Notes under the pieces: generated by a model | Told to the model about the DNA's origin: nothing | The model's database searches: none | Seen by the model: the letters and a program-made list of their open reading frames with translations, nothing else | Position numbers and translations under genes: made by a program | Shown: positions 35,760 to 47,700 of the stretch, piece by piece | Numbering within the stretch: the first letter of the stretch is position 1 | Layout: each line of letters begins with the position of its first letter | Source: Rhyzopertha dominica | Taxonomy: Eukaryota > Arthropoda > Insecta > Coleoptera > Bostrichidae | DNA length: 64,000 nucleotides | Direction of reading: 5' to 3' | Assembly: GCA_025024175.1 (NCBI GenBank) | Contig: QCXZ01000064.1 | Location: forward strand, 9,858,001-9,922,000

Positions 35760-38499
35760 CATCATCATTTTTAATGGCAACCACATGTTTTGTTTTTGAT
35801 AGTTCTTTGTATTGTCCAAATGATGGTGCAATGAAAGTGGTACTTTGCATAACTAAGTTTACTGAGAAAATGTCACATTTACTTTATGACTTCAGCAAAT
35901 ATTTAAAACTAAAACTAAATCGCTATGATATCAGCATCGGTTCGGTATTGTCCTGATTCTTAAATCCATATTCCTAATGAAATAAAAATTATTGTGGAGG
36001 TCATTTTTGTATGGAGCTTGTGGGAAACTGATGCAGTGAATAACAAATACCATTTGTTTAACCATAGCCAATTACTGCAATGCCAACCATTACAAATCAG
36101 CAACTGTCAATAAAAAAAACTGTTCCTGTCGATTTTAAATGCAATTCATTAGTAAAATACTATATATTAGGTATCGTTGAACCCAGAAAAAAGAAATCTT
36201 AAATAAAACGATTCATAGGAAGAAATAAACTTGAGGTTTACAAAATGTCCTAGAAGAAAACTTGCAATTAAATTAAAAACTACTTAAAAAGTGAAATAGG
36301 GATTTTTTTTTCAAAATTTTATAAGAAAACATCAAACGAAAGGCTACAAGCGGTTTTAACCAATCGACTTTTTCATCATTTTTAATAACTCAAAAACTGA
36401 AGATAGATATCTTAATTTGAAGACATATTATTGTTGAGCATCAACTTTAGCAACTTTGCCTTCATTTAAGCTATTTTGTAGCTCTTTAAACGACGAAGTT
36501 ACCCACGCATAGACACTCTGTACGCAAATATAGTATCAACGTAAAATTATTATACCGGGCAGCAATTTGTTAGATCGACATTTAGACAATAAAAAGATCT
36601 ACCAAAAACAAAGAAAGTATATGATTGCCTTTTAAAAATTGATTCTGGCTTCATTGCCAATAAGCCAATTACGTCATAATAATATTTGCATGTCAAAAGG
36701 TAACCTTTTACGAAACACAATTGACTTGTCTAAAGATTTTTTTTAAACACTAAAGCCGAAGTTATGAATTTTGTTCTAAATATTTGCAACACGCTGTATA
36801 TTGTCAACACACATTAATAATTTATTTTAATAGGTGAGCGTTGTGCTGCTTCTCATGTAAAACAGCTACCTGTGATTTGCAAGAGTTGGTGTTATTGCAT
36901 CATCACCACGATCTTGGGCAGGTAAGAAACGTACATACAGGTATAAAATAGCTCTGGAGACTGTTCATTAATAAAGCTTACGTTCGAAAGCTTAGGAGAC
37001 CTGTGCTCTGTCAAAATCGATTTTTGTTTAGGGGTAAAAAATTCCATAGAAGCAGCATTCTCGGATAATATTCATTTCGAAACTCTAAGATGCGTAAATG
37101 TGTACATACGTTAAGACTCATATAAAATATAGCCGTAAAAGTGCTAGAATAAATAATATTAATGTTTTCCTTCAGGCACTGTTTTCGCGCTAATATTGAC
37201 TCAAGCTGCACACGTACATATCGTTTTCGCTCAGTTTATCTGGGGTTAAAGCATTGGCGAAAATAGCAAGTCATCAACAAATTTCATAATTGATGTGTCA
37301 ATCACGGACGTCTAATTCCAAGCACAATTCCGATTTTTTATAGCCTAAAATCAATGCAACAGTGGACGCCGACCATGATAACTCTTATTGAATGTTCTGA
37401 ACCCAGATAGTATGAAACTGGTTTAAGTCGGTTTCAAACCAGGCAATCTGCATCGAATTATGTCCGGATACCGAATGGTTCCACTTTTATTTACAAATTT
37501 TTGACGAGCTATCGCGTTATGTTAACACAGATAATGTTTAATGCAGCAAATAAACGCAATTCAAAATACATAGCAGACATATAATTTAATGAAATGGGAA
37601 CAATCACGATGTTTCAAATACTTAGCACCATTTTGATATAATTGTGATTATCTTGAATAGAGAAGATTAACGCATTTTTCCATCACTACTGACTAAAATA
37701 AGCCAAATTGTTGTCCTTGGTGCACAAACGGGTCAAGTCCGAAATCAACATAAAGCGTTATGGATTGTCCAGTAAGTTCGCATTTAACATACAGGTTCTT
37801 AAAACACTTTGTTTTTGCACAAAATGATCAGGGATAGCTGAAAATACATAAATATCAGCACAAAAAGTCAGTTTACTCACAATTGGGGCGGTTTTTGCAT
37901 CAAAGTCTTCATTTATATACGCCTGAATGATTAAAACTGATATCTTTATTATCAACAAAAGGAGAAGATACAATGCCTACGGCAGAAAAAGCAACATTTA
38001 AATGACGCGAGGAAAACAATTTTATAGTTATGAATGGTGTTTCAAATATTTATAAAACAATCTTTTTATTGAGTAATTTGTAAAACTCTTAATATAAAAG
38101 CTATAAGAAAATTATTATCAAAAATATTTTAAAAAATGTGCGTATGAAAAACGGTCCTTTTGTATATACAACATTTTTTAGAGCAAATAAACATTCCTAA
38201 CAGATGTTCTTGCATTTATAAACCCATTACAAACTTCTATAAATTTCCTATTTAGATCAATTAATTTTATGTAACCAGTTTTTCCTTGCCTTTATTTCGA
38301 AATTTTTAGCTAATTCACGTATAGAGACCTTACTGATACACCCAAAATAGTCGTTTTTATTATCTTTTATACCGAATTTTTTTTTAATACCTGTTTTCTT
38401 TAACACCTTTGAAATAGAGCTGGGTGTAAAACTTAGTCAGTTTATTTAAATTACTTACATCGAGCGATTTAGATTTTGCTGTTTTAAATCATTCAGACC
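35760..38499. other. AT-rich intergenic DNA, no gene recognised
   Basis: Short frames only. Some sequence (36300-36800) has the AAAACTGAAGATAG/TTTGAAGAC style of old non-coding insertions, but no ends could be defined. Confidence 0.35.
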
Positions 38500-38640
38500 T
38501 ATATAGTTTTTCATATAATGATTGTAAATTAGTTTATGTTGGACAAACAGGGAGATCTTTTTTATTAAAGGAAATTAACGTTAGGGAAAAATATAATTAT
38601 AATGGTACGGACATCCAATAAGCATGTCAGAATGTAAAAC
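38500..38640 (+). pseudogene. PLE GIY-YIG endonuclease fragment
   Basis: The plus strand encodes DCKLVYVGQTGRSFLLKEIN, the core of the GIY-YIG domain of Penelope-like elements, interrupted shortly after. No reverse-transcriptase sequence was recognised nearby. Confidence 0.65.
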
Positions 38641-41600
38641 AACGATAACTACTAGTGATAATCCTATAATCTTTATATAATTTTTTTTTATTTATTTCGA
38701 CATCGTTTAGCATGCATTTTTCAGCCCACGGTCGATTATACTTAACATAAACTACTCACAGTGCTTGAAATGTCTGGTGAATCGAAAGTTTTAATAGTAA
38801 ATACGAATAATTTTTGCTGAATTTTTGAATTATACGTTTCTGTATGATTAGTTGCCTACTACTGCAACACACAGTGTGATTTTGACATGTCAAGTAGTGT
38901 TGTGTCTATTATATATATTTAAAAGTTCTGACGACCTTATTAAAGAACCCTTTATAAACACACTGCCACGGTGGACAGTACATAAAATCATGTTTTATAT
39001 TTTAGTTTTATTTGATCGATAATTTGCTTGTGTTTGGTTGCTTTTTAAGTTAAATCTGTTTGTTTTGGTTAATTTTTAATTTGGCATCATCAAAATGTCT
39101 TTTTCATTAATATTTGTATAATGTATACAAATACTATAGTACTGATGATAATTTGCAAAACGTGTTGATTTATTAGTTTTTAGCCTATTCTTATACCAGA
39201 TTGTGAAAAGAGGCGTTCTATGTCATATTCAGCATGTTTACAACAGCAAATACTACGGCAATACAATAAGCAATCACTTAAAAAACGAACCAATAACATT
39301 TTTATTAAGTAGGCATTTTCAATAGTCAACAGTTCGCCACCGCAATTATAAAATTGACATTTCTTCGTACTTTCTAAGGCATTGTATTAATTGCAAATGT
39401 CCTAATCAAGGTGTAAGCTGGCCCCCTCAGCCGGTAAGTTCTTGTACCAAATGGCGTCCACTCAAGACCACTCGGAACCGATTTTTATTCATAAATTTCT
39501 CTTCGACAAAAGTTTATTAAATAAATCAATAACTGATTATATATCAAGTCTATTTTCCACTTTAGTTTTAAAGTAACGTACTTGACTAGTTGCAGGTGAT
39601 TCAGTGTCAGAAACCTGCCGTTTGCAATCATTCTTAGTGTGTTTCTGAAAATATCTTGGAATAGCAAAATTTGATTTAGCGAATAATTGCGTTCCGAATA
39701 AAAGTCTTGAGCCGTAACCAACAGGAAACGCCTGTTTTATGGATTTTGGATACATTTTTGACAGCCTCGTTTGCTCTTTTCATTAAGAAACAAAGCCCTA
39801 TAAATATGCAGAAATAGCTTAGAAACATTCAACATCGACTTGCTTGTTATTTTTATAGTTTTTATTGTATTGTTGTCATAACAAAGCAATTAATATAAGC
39901 TACTATTTATACTTTTTGATTACAATTCTTGGAAGGAAATCCGTTACTGAATCAGCTCGTATATATTTTGTTTCTCAGATAATTTTCACCCGTTTTGCTC
40001 CGTTCACTTCTGCTCTGATTTATTATTGTGCAGGCGAAAGATAAGAGGTTCCTTCAATTCCGCAATGAGTCGTTTTCTTGCTAATTTCCTAATTAGAGTG
40101 TACCACTTAGTTGCAATCAGATACTTTATTAAACTGCTAAAATTGTTTCGATGGATAAGGCTAATGTAGAAGACAGTAGTTCTTTAGAGCATTGACTCAT
40201 AATCTTCCATAGACAACATATAGTTGTAGGTGTATTAGTAAATGAATTTAACGTAATACAAATAAAATAGGGGATGTAAATGATAGATTCTTTGAGTTTT
40301 AATCATAGTAAATGTGCTTACTGATTTTTTTTTTTTGAGAAATCTAGACATTATAATGCCTTGACGGAGCTGCCTGCGTGAACCTTAAAGGTACAGGTAA
40401 GTATTATAAAAAGTTTGCCCTTACTTTACAAGTAATGGGATTAAATATTTTATTTAAATTACCCCGTTTTCCACTAACAATGATTTTATAGTCAGAGACG
40501 CAGTACTCTTCAGCAAACAAAAGATTTATTGTAGTGTTACGTTCGATTTGTTAGGCAATATATTTTTTAATCGGGCGACAAAAACATATTATGACATAAG
40601 AAAAGGTTAAAACTTTTAATTTACGTCGTTTATCTTTGTTTTGACACTCCTTCTCTGTTGATGACGCTGTTTTTTTATTACCACGGTTTATCGGGTGATT
40701 CCATTATAGGAATATTTATACGGTACTTTTGATCGCTTTCTGTTTTCGGTTGCTACTTACTTCTCTTGTCAAATTGGTTTGATATTTGTTCACTGGCGAT
40801 TTTTGTATTAACACGTTTACTATGAAGGGTGAAGTTCCTTTTCAGTATTTGGAAGTACTAGTTTCTATCTAACTAACACTTCTAACAACAGTCTTACCAT
40901 CTTATTTGCCAAAACATAGATAGCTGATTGTTTAATATCGAGTAATCGGACAAATATTATGCGACTTCTAAAGTTAACACTTACTAAATATTTACATTGT
41001 ATAATTCGACACGTACTACTGCTTATTAATGAAACAATAGTAGGCGTAAAGCTGCCACTTATCGCAAGCTGTTTCCAAAAGTAACGAATTCGCATATCAC
41101 AACTTTTTAATAGAAAGTTACAATATAAACTGGAATTCGAAACAAATTAAAAGCAATTGTGAACAACGGCTAATTTCAAGGGGTTATTGAAGAAGAATTA
41201 AGCTGCAATTTAAAAATACAGTTTAGTGAGCAATTACAGGAAAACTGTAATTTTCACTGCCATTTTCACAGCTACCTATAGTGGTTTCTTCTGATCTTCA
41301 GCTTTAAGGTTCAGAAACAAAGACACTTCTGGTCAATACCTCGAATGATTTCAAAGGTGCACTCGTAGAGAAACATTCTGTATTAAATGCGTAGCTTGAT
41401 GCTCTTTGAAAATGACCGTTATGATCGAAATTATCATAAGAGCTATCTGACAAAACTCGCGAAACAAAGCACATGCAAACAAGTACCTTGTTTCCAGTCT
41501 ACCCAGTTAACACTACTGGTCATTAAAATTTAAAAAAGATACTATGGGGCAGGGATTTACATATCCTAAACATAAAACTTACAAGAAGCTTGTACAAAAC

Positions 41601-41935
41601 TTTATGATTCCTTTTTTTCTGGTGCTTCTTTGATTTGTCTTTTCCCACACCTCCTGCCTACGTTTTCTTTAAATTTTGGAACCGACCGTCTCGATAACTT
41701 TTTGCTTCATGGTCACATTTTTTGACATTTTCATACTCCGAAGAATATATTTCATACACATCGACAAGCGTTAACAAAACTTATCGGTTAAAAACTAAAC
41801 ACGAATAAGGAATAGCAATACCGAAAAACGGAATTCTAAAAAGCAGAGCTCACTTATTAGAAAATTTTCTATAAAAATCCTTAAAGTGATTTATGGCATT
41901 TATTACATACTTTACAAGCTTACACTATGCGTCGG
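38641..41935. other. AT-rich intergenic DNA, no gene recognised
   Basis: Overlapping minus-strand frames at 39485-39755 and 40865-41095 are not recognisable. No RNA gene was seen. Confidence 0.35.
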
Positions 41936-42010
41936 TTGCAGTGCCGGCGCGAGGTTATTTTGCGCCCATAGGCACAATTTGTTTTTACGCCCCCCTTTCT
42001 TCACCTATTA
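41936..42010 (+). mobile_element. Possible hAT-type left terminus
   Basis: GCAGTGCCGGCGCGAGG followed by TTTTGCGCCCATAGGCAC resembles the ends of insect hAT elements (CAGTGCCGGC...GGGCGC). No inverted partner or target duplication was found, so it would be a broken end, just upstream of the PLE at 42.1 kb. Confidence 0.3.
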
Positions 42011-42128
42011 TATATGTATATTTTCTTCATAAAAAGGCAATAATTAATATTTATGTATTTTGGATTGGTATCAGAAATCGACAGCATCTGGCAGGTATAT
42101 AAATTTTTGGTCTGATCATTCAAATAAA

Positions 42129-42860
42129 ATGAAAATTAATTTTATAAAACAGTTAAAACAACGAATACTAAAAATATCACACCCACTATATAAAAATAAA
42201 AATTTATGCAGACTTAAAATGTTATTATTAGAAAATTCTTATCCCAACACACTTGTTAACAAATTACTGTACTCTACCACCGATCGGCCACCTGAAGTGC
42301 TTCCAAATTATATCAATGATAGTCAGCTTGTGAATCTTGAAGAGGATGAAAACCACCAAACAAATATTACAGTTGTTGAACCAAAAGGATGTGATTTTGG
42401 ATCTCTTCCAAACATTACGGGTCTAACACTCAAATTAATAAGAATATTCAATAAAGAAAATTTAAAAATTGCAGTAAGAAATATGAAAAAAGGTTCAAAT
42501 TTGTTTAGTCAGTTAAAATCTAACCTACCATTAAAATTTCAATCTGGAGTACTATATTGTCTAAAATGTGTTACTTGCGATGGAAATTATGTAGGTCAAA
42601 CTTCGCAGTGGTTAACCAAAAGCGATATAAATACAAAACGGGAAAGATGTGCATTAGTGGAACGTGTATTACAAAACAATCATAAAATTGACTGGGAAAA
42701 TGTAAATATATTAGAAAAGGAGCAAAATATGAATAAGAGATTAATTTTAGAAATGTACCAAATTAATAAAAGTGTTAATGTATTAAACAAAAAATCCGAT
42801 ACAAATAATTTAAGTTATATATATACCTACCTACTATCTCCAGATTTATCATTAAAATAA
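42129..42860 (+). pseudogene. Penelope-like element (PLE), 3' part of ORF with GIY-YIG endonuclease domain
   Basis: Open for about 244 codons without a stop. The first part matches the linker after the PLE reverse transcriptase (PNITGLTLKLIRIFNKENLKIAVRNMK). Then comes the GIY-YIG-type endonuclease: VLYCLKCVTCDGNYVGQTSQ, IDWENVNILEKE and the catalytic Glu in LILEMYQINK. It ends NKKSDTNNLSYIYTYL, a usual PLE C-terminus. The reverse-transcriptase half is missing, so this is a 5'-truncated insertion, but the retained frame is clean. A hammerhead-like motif follows about 250 bp downstream. Confidence 0.85.
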
Positions 42861-43107
42861 ATATCCTATTATTACATCAATTTTAAAGAAAATAAAGGTG
42901 AAATCCACAAAATTTTAATTACAATAGCCTTGGAGTGTCGATTGTAATTTTGACATTGTGAGGTACTATAAACAAATATACAAAATTTTCAACATAAAAG
43001 ATTCACATATGATTAAGACTATTGCTTTAGTTTAAAGCCTCAAGTTACTATAAGTAATTCTAGTGTAGTTTAATGTTCCATTATTGTATTTGATGACTGT
43101 AGACGCC

Positions 43108-43136
43108 CTGAAGAAGACGTAAAATAAATGTCGAAA
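43108..43136 (+). ncRNA. Hammerhead-ribozyme-like core in the PLE 3' region
   Basis: Core CUGAAGA (43108-43114), a stem II of five pairs (GACGU 43116-43120 with AUGUC 43128-43132, one G-U), a 7-nt loop, then GAAA (43133-43136). PLE terminal repeats are known to carry hammerhead motifs with reduced stems. A short stem III (GCUU/AAGU then UA) can be drawn just after. I could not find a convincing stem I, so self-cleavage is uncertain. Confidence 0.55.
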
Positions 43137-43441
43137 GCTTGGCAAAGTTAAAAGAGTATGCATTAACGATTTAATATATCCACCAGGTCGACATTCCCTT
43201 ACTGCCTATATAAAATAAAATATATTTTTAAATACAAAACAAAATATAATCATAAACATACAAAACAACATACGGGGTTGCTACAAAATAAGGAACCTGC
43301 CGGATATTTCAGGTTCTGTTCGACCGCTTTTTCTGATATTATGCATGGGTCTAGAGGTAATTAAAATGCATTTTTTTGAATTTTTTCAACTCCGTGTCCG
43401 CTATCGTTTCCGAAATATAGGCGCAAATTGCATTATTTTAG

Positions 43442-43450
43442 TTATTATTA

Positions 43451-43486
<36 letters not shown>

Positions 43487-43487
43487 T
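43442..43487 (+). repeat. TTA microsatellite
   Basis: Run of TTA units with one interruption, adjoining the truncated end of a PLE fragment. Confidence 0.95.
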
Positions 43488-43850
43488 GACGTAGGGTAGG
43501 TATGCTGCAGCGATGTGCTCCTCTGGTTCCTTCCTCCGTGGTTGCTTGTTGATAGCCTTCTCAATCTGTGCCATAGGATATCCGGTCTTCTGTAGTGCCC
43601 TGCGTAGATGTTCTAATTCCTCTTCCAGATGGTCTGGTTCGCTGACTAGCTTCGCCCGTTGTATCAGCGTGTTGATGACTCCCTGTTTCTGGGCGGGGTG
43701 GTGGTGTGAATCTGCATGCAGGTAGCGATCCGTGTGGGTTGGCTTCCTATAGACCCGATGTCCTAGCGTGCCGTCTTGTTTCCTTGTCACCATCACATCC
43801 AGGAAGGGTAGAGCGCCATTGGTCTCCATCTTCATCGTGAATTGTATGCC
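43482..43850 (-). pseudogene. PLE reverse-transcriptase C-terminal fragment (inverted 5' part of an insertion)
   Basis: Minus-strand frame with GALPFLDVMVTRKQDG, HRVYRKPTHTDRYLHADSHH and GVINTLIQRAKLV, ending AAAYLPYVK. These are hallmark motifs at the end of the Penelope reverse-transcriptase domain. It stops abruptly next to a TTA microsatellite. At about 43850 it abuts a plus-strand PLE tail. Confidence 0.88.
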
Positions 43851-44100
43851 GACACTGTACAAGGAAGCCATCGAAATCCAGAAGAACCCGCACAATTACA
43901 ACCGAGACCGGAGCATCGAACTACATGGAATCTGGGAACCGGTCATGCGTAACAACGCCCACGCGTCAGTGACCCGGACGAGTATAAATACCCAAGCGGA
44001 CTAGGACTAGTTTCAGAGCTACTTCTGAGGAAGACACCGACATGAGTGTCGAAACGTCAATGTCTTATAACCAACGTGGGGACCAGCTTCAAACCAAACT
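43850..44100 (+). mobile_element. PLE 3' tail (end of GIY-YIG ORF and terminal region), plus strand
   Basis: The plus strand encodes LYKEAIEIQKNPHNYNRD, the last residues of PLE endonuclease ORFs, followed by non-coding sequence that contains a hammerhead-like core at 44025-44054. It joins head-to-head with the minus-strand reverse-transcriptase piece at 43482-43850, so one insertion with an inverted 5' part is likely. Confidence 0.8.
44025..44054 (+). ncRNA. Hammerhead-ribozyme-like core in the second PLE tail
   Basis: CUGAGGA (44025-44031), a perfect five-pair stem II (GACAC 44033-44037 with GUGUC 44046-44050), an 8-nt loop, then GAAA (44051-44054). It is followed by C, six bases and GUC, which would allow a minimal stem III ending in a GUC cleavage triplet. 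Stem I was not found. Confidence 0.6.
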
Positions 44101-44224
44101 TTCCAGAAATTAAACAGAAACAAATGTGACTGACCAACCTATTGATATTCTGAAGGGTGATAGTTCCCAAATTAATTGGCAATTGGTTTTGCTTTGAATA
44201 ATGAACACGTCTAAATTAAAATAA

Positions 44225-44230
44225 TTTATT
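44225..44230 (-). terminator. Poly(A) signal of the serine protease gene
   Basis: AATAAA on the minus strand 38 nt past the stop codon, in an AT-rich context. Confidence 0.65.
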
Positions 44231-44267
44231 GCTTACAAAACATTAACGTCAAGCTGATTCAAACTTG

Positions 44268-44796
44268 TTAAGTGGCATTGGCTTGAATCCAGTCGACAAA
44301 CGAAGAAATCCTAGTATAAACGTCAGGATATCCGACAGCACATGGATATCCCCATGATACGACCCCAACCAAAATGTCCTCGTAAACCAGAGGTCCACCA
44401 GAGTCACCATTACAGGCTCCTTGACCAACCTGTGTAAACGTGCAAATATTGCTCTCCTCCACGGTATTTGGACTGACGCGTTGGTTGCATTCGTCGTTAG
44501 ATATTGTGCTCAAATAGATGTACTGAAGATTATTTGGGATGGGACTACCGGCGTAAGTTCCTCCCCAACCACTCAGAACTACTCTGAAACCACCGCCCAT
44601 GTCACCAGCCAGTATGGGCAAACTTCCGACCAGACTATCAAATTGCATTGTTTCGGCAGTTCTTAGAATGCTGATGTCATGTCCAGCACTAGCTTCATAG
44701 TCAGGATGATTCGTTATGCGAGATAGCACGTAAGCAGTTCCTCCACTGTTCAGTGTGACTGAGCCAGCTACGGCAGAGATGGCTGATGGTGTTACT
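44268..44796 (-). CDS. Serine protease exon 3 (catalytic Asp and Ser)
   Basis: The acceptor TTTATTTCAG precedes 44796 and the stop TAA is at 44270-44268. It contains GHDISIL, LSGWGGT, GDSGGPLV, VVSWGYPC and the C-terminal helix SFVDWIQANAT. These are complete for the family. Confidence 0.95.
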
Positions 44797-47700
44797 CTGA
44801 AATAAATAAAGTTAGTGGATATACTGAGCCTGAATTAATTTTTTATACGATCACATTTTAAACAGTATGAACTCGAAGAGAGTAAGTTGGTGATTATTAA
44901 ATTACCTACTAACTCAAAATTTAATTGTATTGGTTCTTGTACACAACACTACGAGATAACACAAATTCTATTTGTTTGTTTGGCCCAGTAGATTTAAATT
45001 TTAAGGGGATTTTCGCCGTTAAAGCCTCTATATCACTCAAATAAATCGATACACTATCTATTTCTTTGCTTTATTCTATTCTATTCTATTCGCCCTCTAT
45101 TTCTTTGTAGGCTTCCGCAGGCTATGTTAAAAAATGGTGCAACAACACAAAAACATTAAACAGATAATGAATCTTGACGAAAAGCAAAAACAAGATTAGA
45201 ATGGAATGAATCAAATTTCCACTAAATTGAAAAAAAAATCGATATGGCATACGATAGTACATAACAAGAAAATCGGAAACTAAAGGATGCCATGTAGGAA
45301 TATCTAATCAAGAATAAAAAAAATGAAACGTTTTCTAGATGAGAACATGGAAAAGATTGTGGTTACTAAGGCAGGTAAAGAAAACGTAACGGCTGTGATG
45401 AACAACAGTGAATATGACTGTAAAATGTACAAAATATGTTAACTTGGAAATTACCGACCTGATGATTTTGAGACAACATTAAATCTTAATGACAGCGAAA
45501 AATATTTTAATTGGTTTGAGAAGTAATTATTTCTGGGAACAGGGAAATGAACGGGTACCTGATGTAAAAGGTTAAAAATACCTGATGACAGTTTTAAAAG
45601 GACCCGAATAACTTTTGAATCGAAAAAGATAATCGAATAATCCCAGAACCCAAAGTTTTTATTTACCCAGTGTTGTTTGACATTTGTTTGCACTCCTAGA
45701 ATTAATGATTGATTACAAAATTAATGTAAATCACAGAGAAATTCTAGCAATTAACTTACCTACACCAGACGGATAAAATCTACTTTTGTATGGATACCAT
45801 AAACACAACGGATGTTAAATACGAATGTGGCTTGATAAACCGGCTTTTTTTTGAAAACGATGAAACAAGGAAACTCTTTGTTTTGTTGCCTACCTTCAGC
45901 GGAAAAAACGCAATTATTATTTCAATAATGAATCGCGATTTCGGTGCTACTGAGACTTTTTAAAGCCGTCACCCGGTATATTTACCTCTTTGTGTTATAT
46001 ACAACACTTGCATACTGGTTATAAATTTGACGGCGTCTATTACAAAATTGATTGAAGGTTGATGGAATAAAGAATAAAGATAGGGACTTTTAGAATAAAC
46101 ACAACTTTACTTTTACAACATGTTTGTCTGATGGTAATGGTAAGCCATATGCAGGGTGTTAACGGTAACAATCTACAATAGCTAACTTTTTTTATTTGAC
46201 GGTGTAACTAGTTGTTTGAATGGGAAAGCCTTATGAATTTTTGAAAAGAATTTTGTGGTGTTTATAAAAAAAAACAATTGAACATCTAATGACCGCGTTA
46301 TCGACTACAACTTTATTATTTTAGATAAAACGATTCCATTTTTACAGCGCATTCGATTAAAGGTGTTGAATTAAACAAATAGGTATTAAGGTACCACTAC
46401 CCTACAGTCATTTGTTTTTGACATATCACGTCGAAAAGTTGCTATTTACGAAGCCGTCCACAATAGCTAACTTTTTTATTTCACGTTTACAAATAACAAA
46501 ATTGAACATCAACTGACCGAATCTATTTTTGTAAACACCACAAAGTTTTTCACAAAAATTTATGAACATTCCCCATTTAAACAACTAGTATATGACGTCA
46601 AATAAAAAAATTAGCTATTGTGGACTGTTACCATGAACACCCTGTATAAGATGAAATATTTCGCGTAAAAATTTTGGAATTAGAATCAGAACAAGTCTTT
46701 TAATGATGTTGATACANAATATAGGAGCCAAAATATGCTTGTAATCAACATTTATAAACAAGTGTAAAAGACAAAAGGTGCTATTGACATTATTAATTTT
46801 TGTACTACATGTGAAATGCTGAGATGAAACCATTTTACTAATCTAAATATGTTAAAAACTCAACGCTATTGCCAGTGATTACCATACAAATGATTACCCA
46901 TTTTATAAAATATTGCAACTGCTTTTCTCTTAATAATAATTTATCCAACGATCTGGTTATCGAGACTCTGATTGAATCGAAAGCGCTGGTTATCTTTTCT
47001 GTCCTAATTAAGTGATTTGGTGTAGCCTAAAAATGTTTTCATATTTACTTGCTTAAAAGTTATGTCATCTTAATTGCAACGCGCATCGCAGATATCACCC
47101 GTGGAGCAAATGGTTTTGCAAACCCACATTTTGCTTCCAGCAATTAAGAAAATTAATCAAAAATGTATTTTTTACACAAAGAAGGTAAATGCATGATACA
47201 ACAGCCAGGCTTCTTTAAACCCTCTATTAGTTGGTAAACGCAAGCAATGGTTTTAAGAATTCTATTTATACATGCATTAAATGGTAAAAAATGTGCTGAA
47301 TTCAAATAGAGGAAATAATCATACGAAAAGTCCGTTATTTATAATATAAGTCAAAACTGTGCTAGGCATGCTAAACAAATTTATGGCAAAACCAAGAATT
47401 AAAAAAAAATAACCTGGTGTTCAAGTTTGCTGACTTTAACTTTGCATATTNTCTTACCCTTGGGTACAATGGGCTGCGGTGATGATATGCAAAACGGTCA
47501 CGATCGTTCCAGCACAGAAGTGTGAATTAGACCTTCTAAGAGAAACAATATACGGAAATTGCCCTGATGTTGCATCTTCACCACCAACCACTCGAGAACC
47601 GTCATCTTTATCCTGAAGGGGTTTCAGGTCATTCAGATTCACGGTTGATATTCTTGGCACATTCAAATCATTTCCAGCTCCATTTTTAGAAGTTGGAAGC

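Noticed and set aside
43513..44004. Two plus-strand frames over the PLE region
   Set aside because: The first is the antisense of the RT fragment. The second crosses the inversion junction, and only its LYKEAIEIQKNPHNYNRD part is meaningful.
44421..44666. Plus-strand frame within protease exon 3
   Set aside because: Antisense shadow of the protease.
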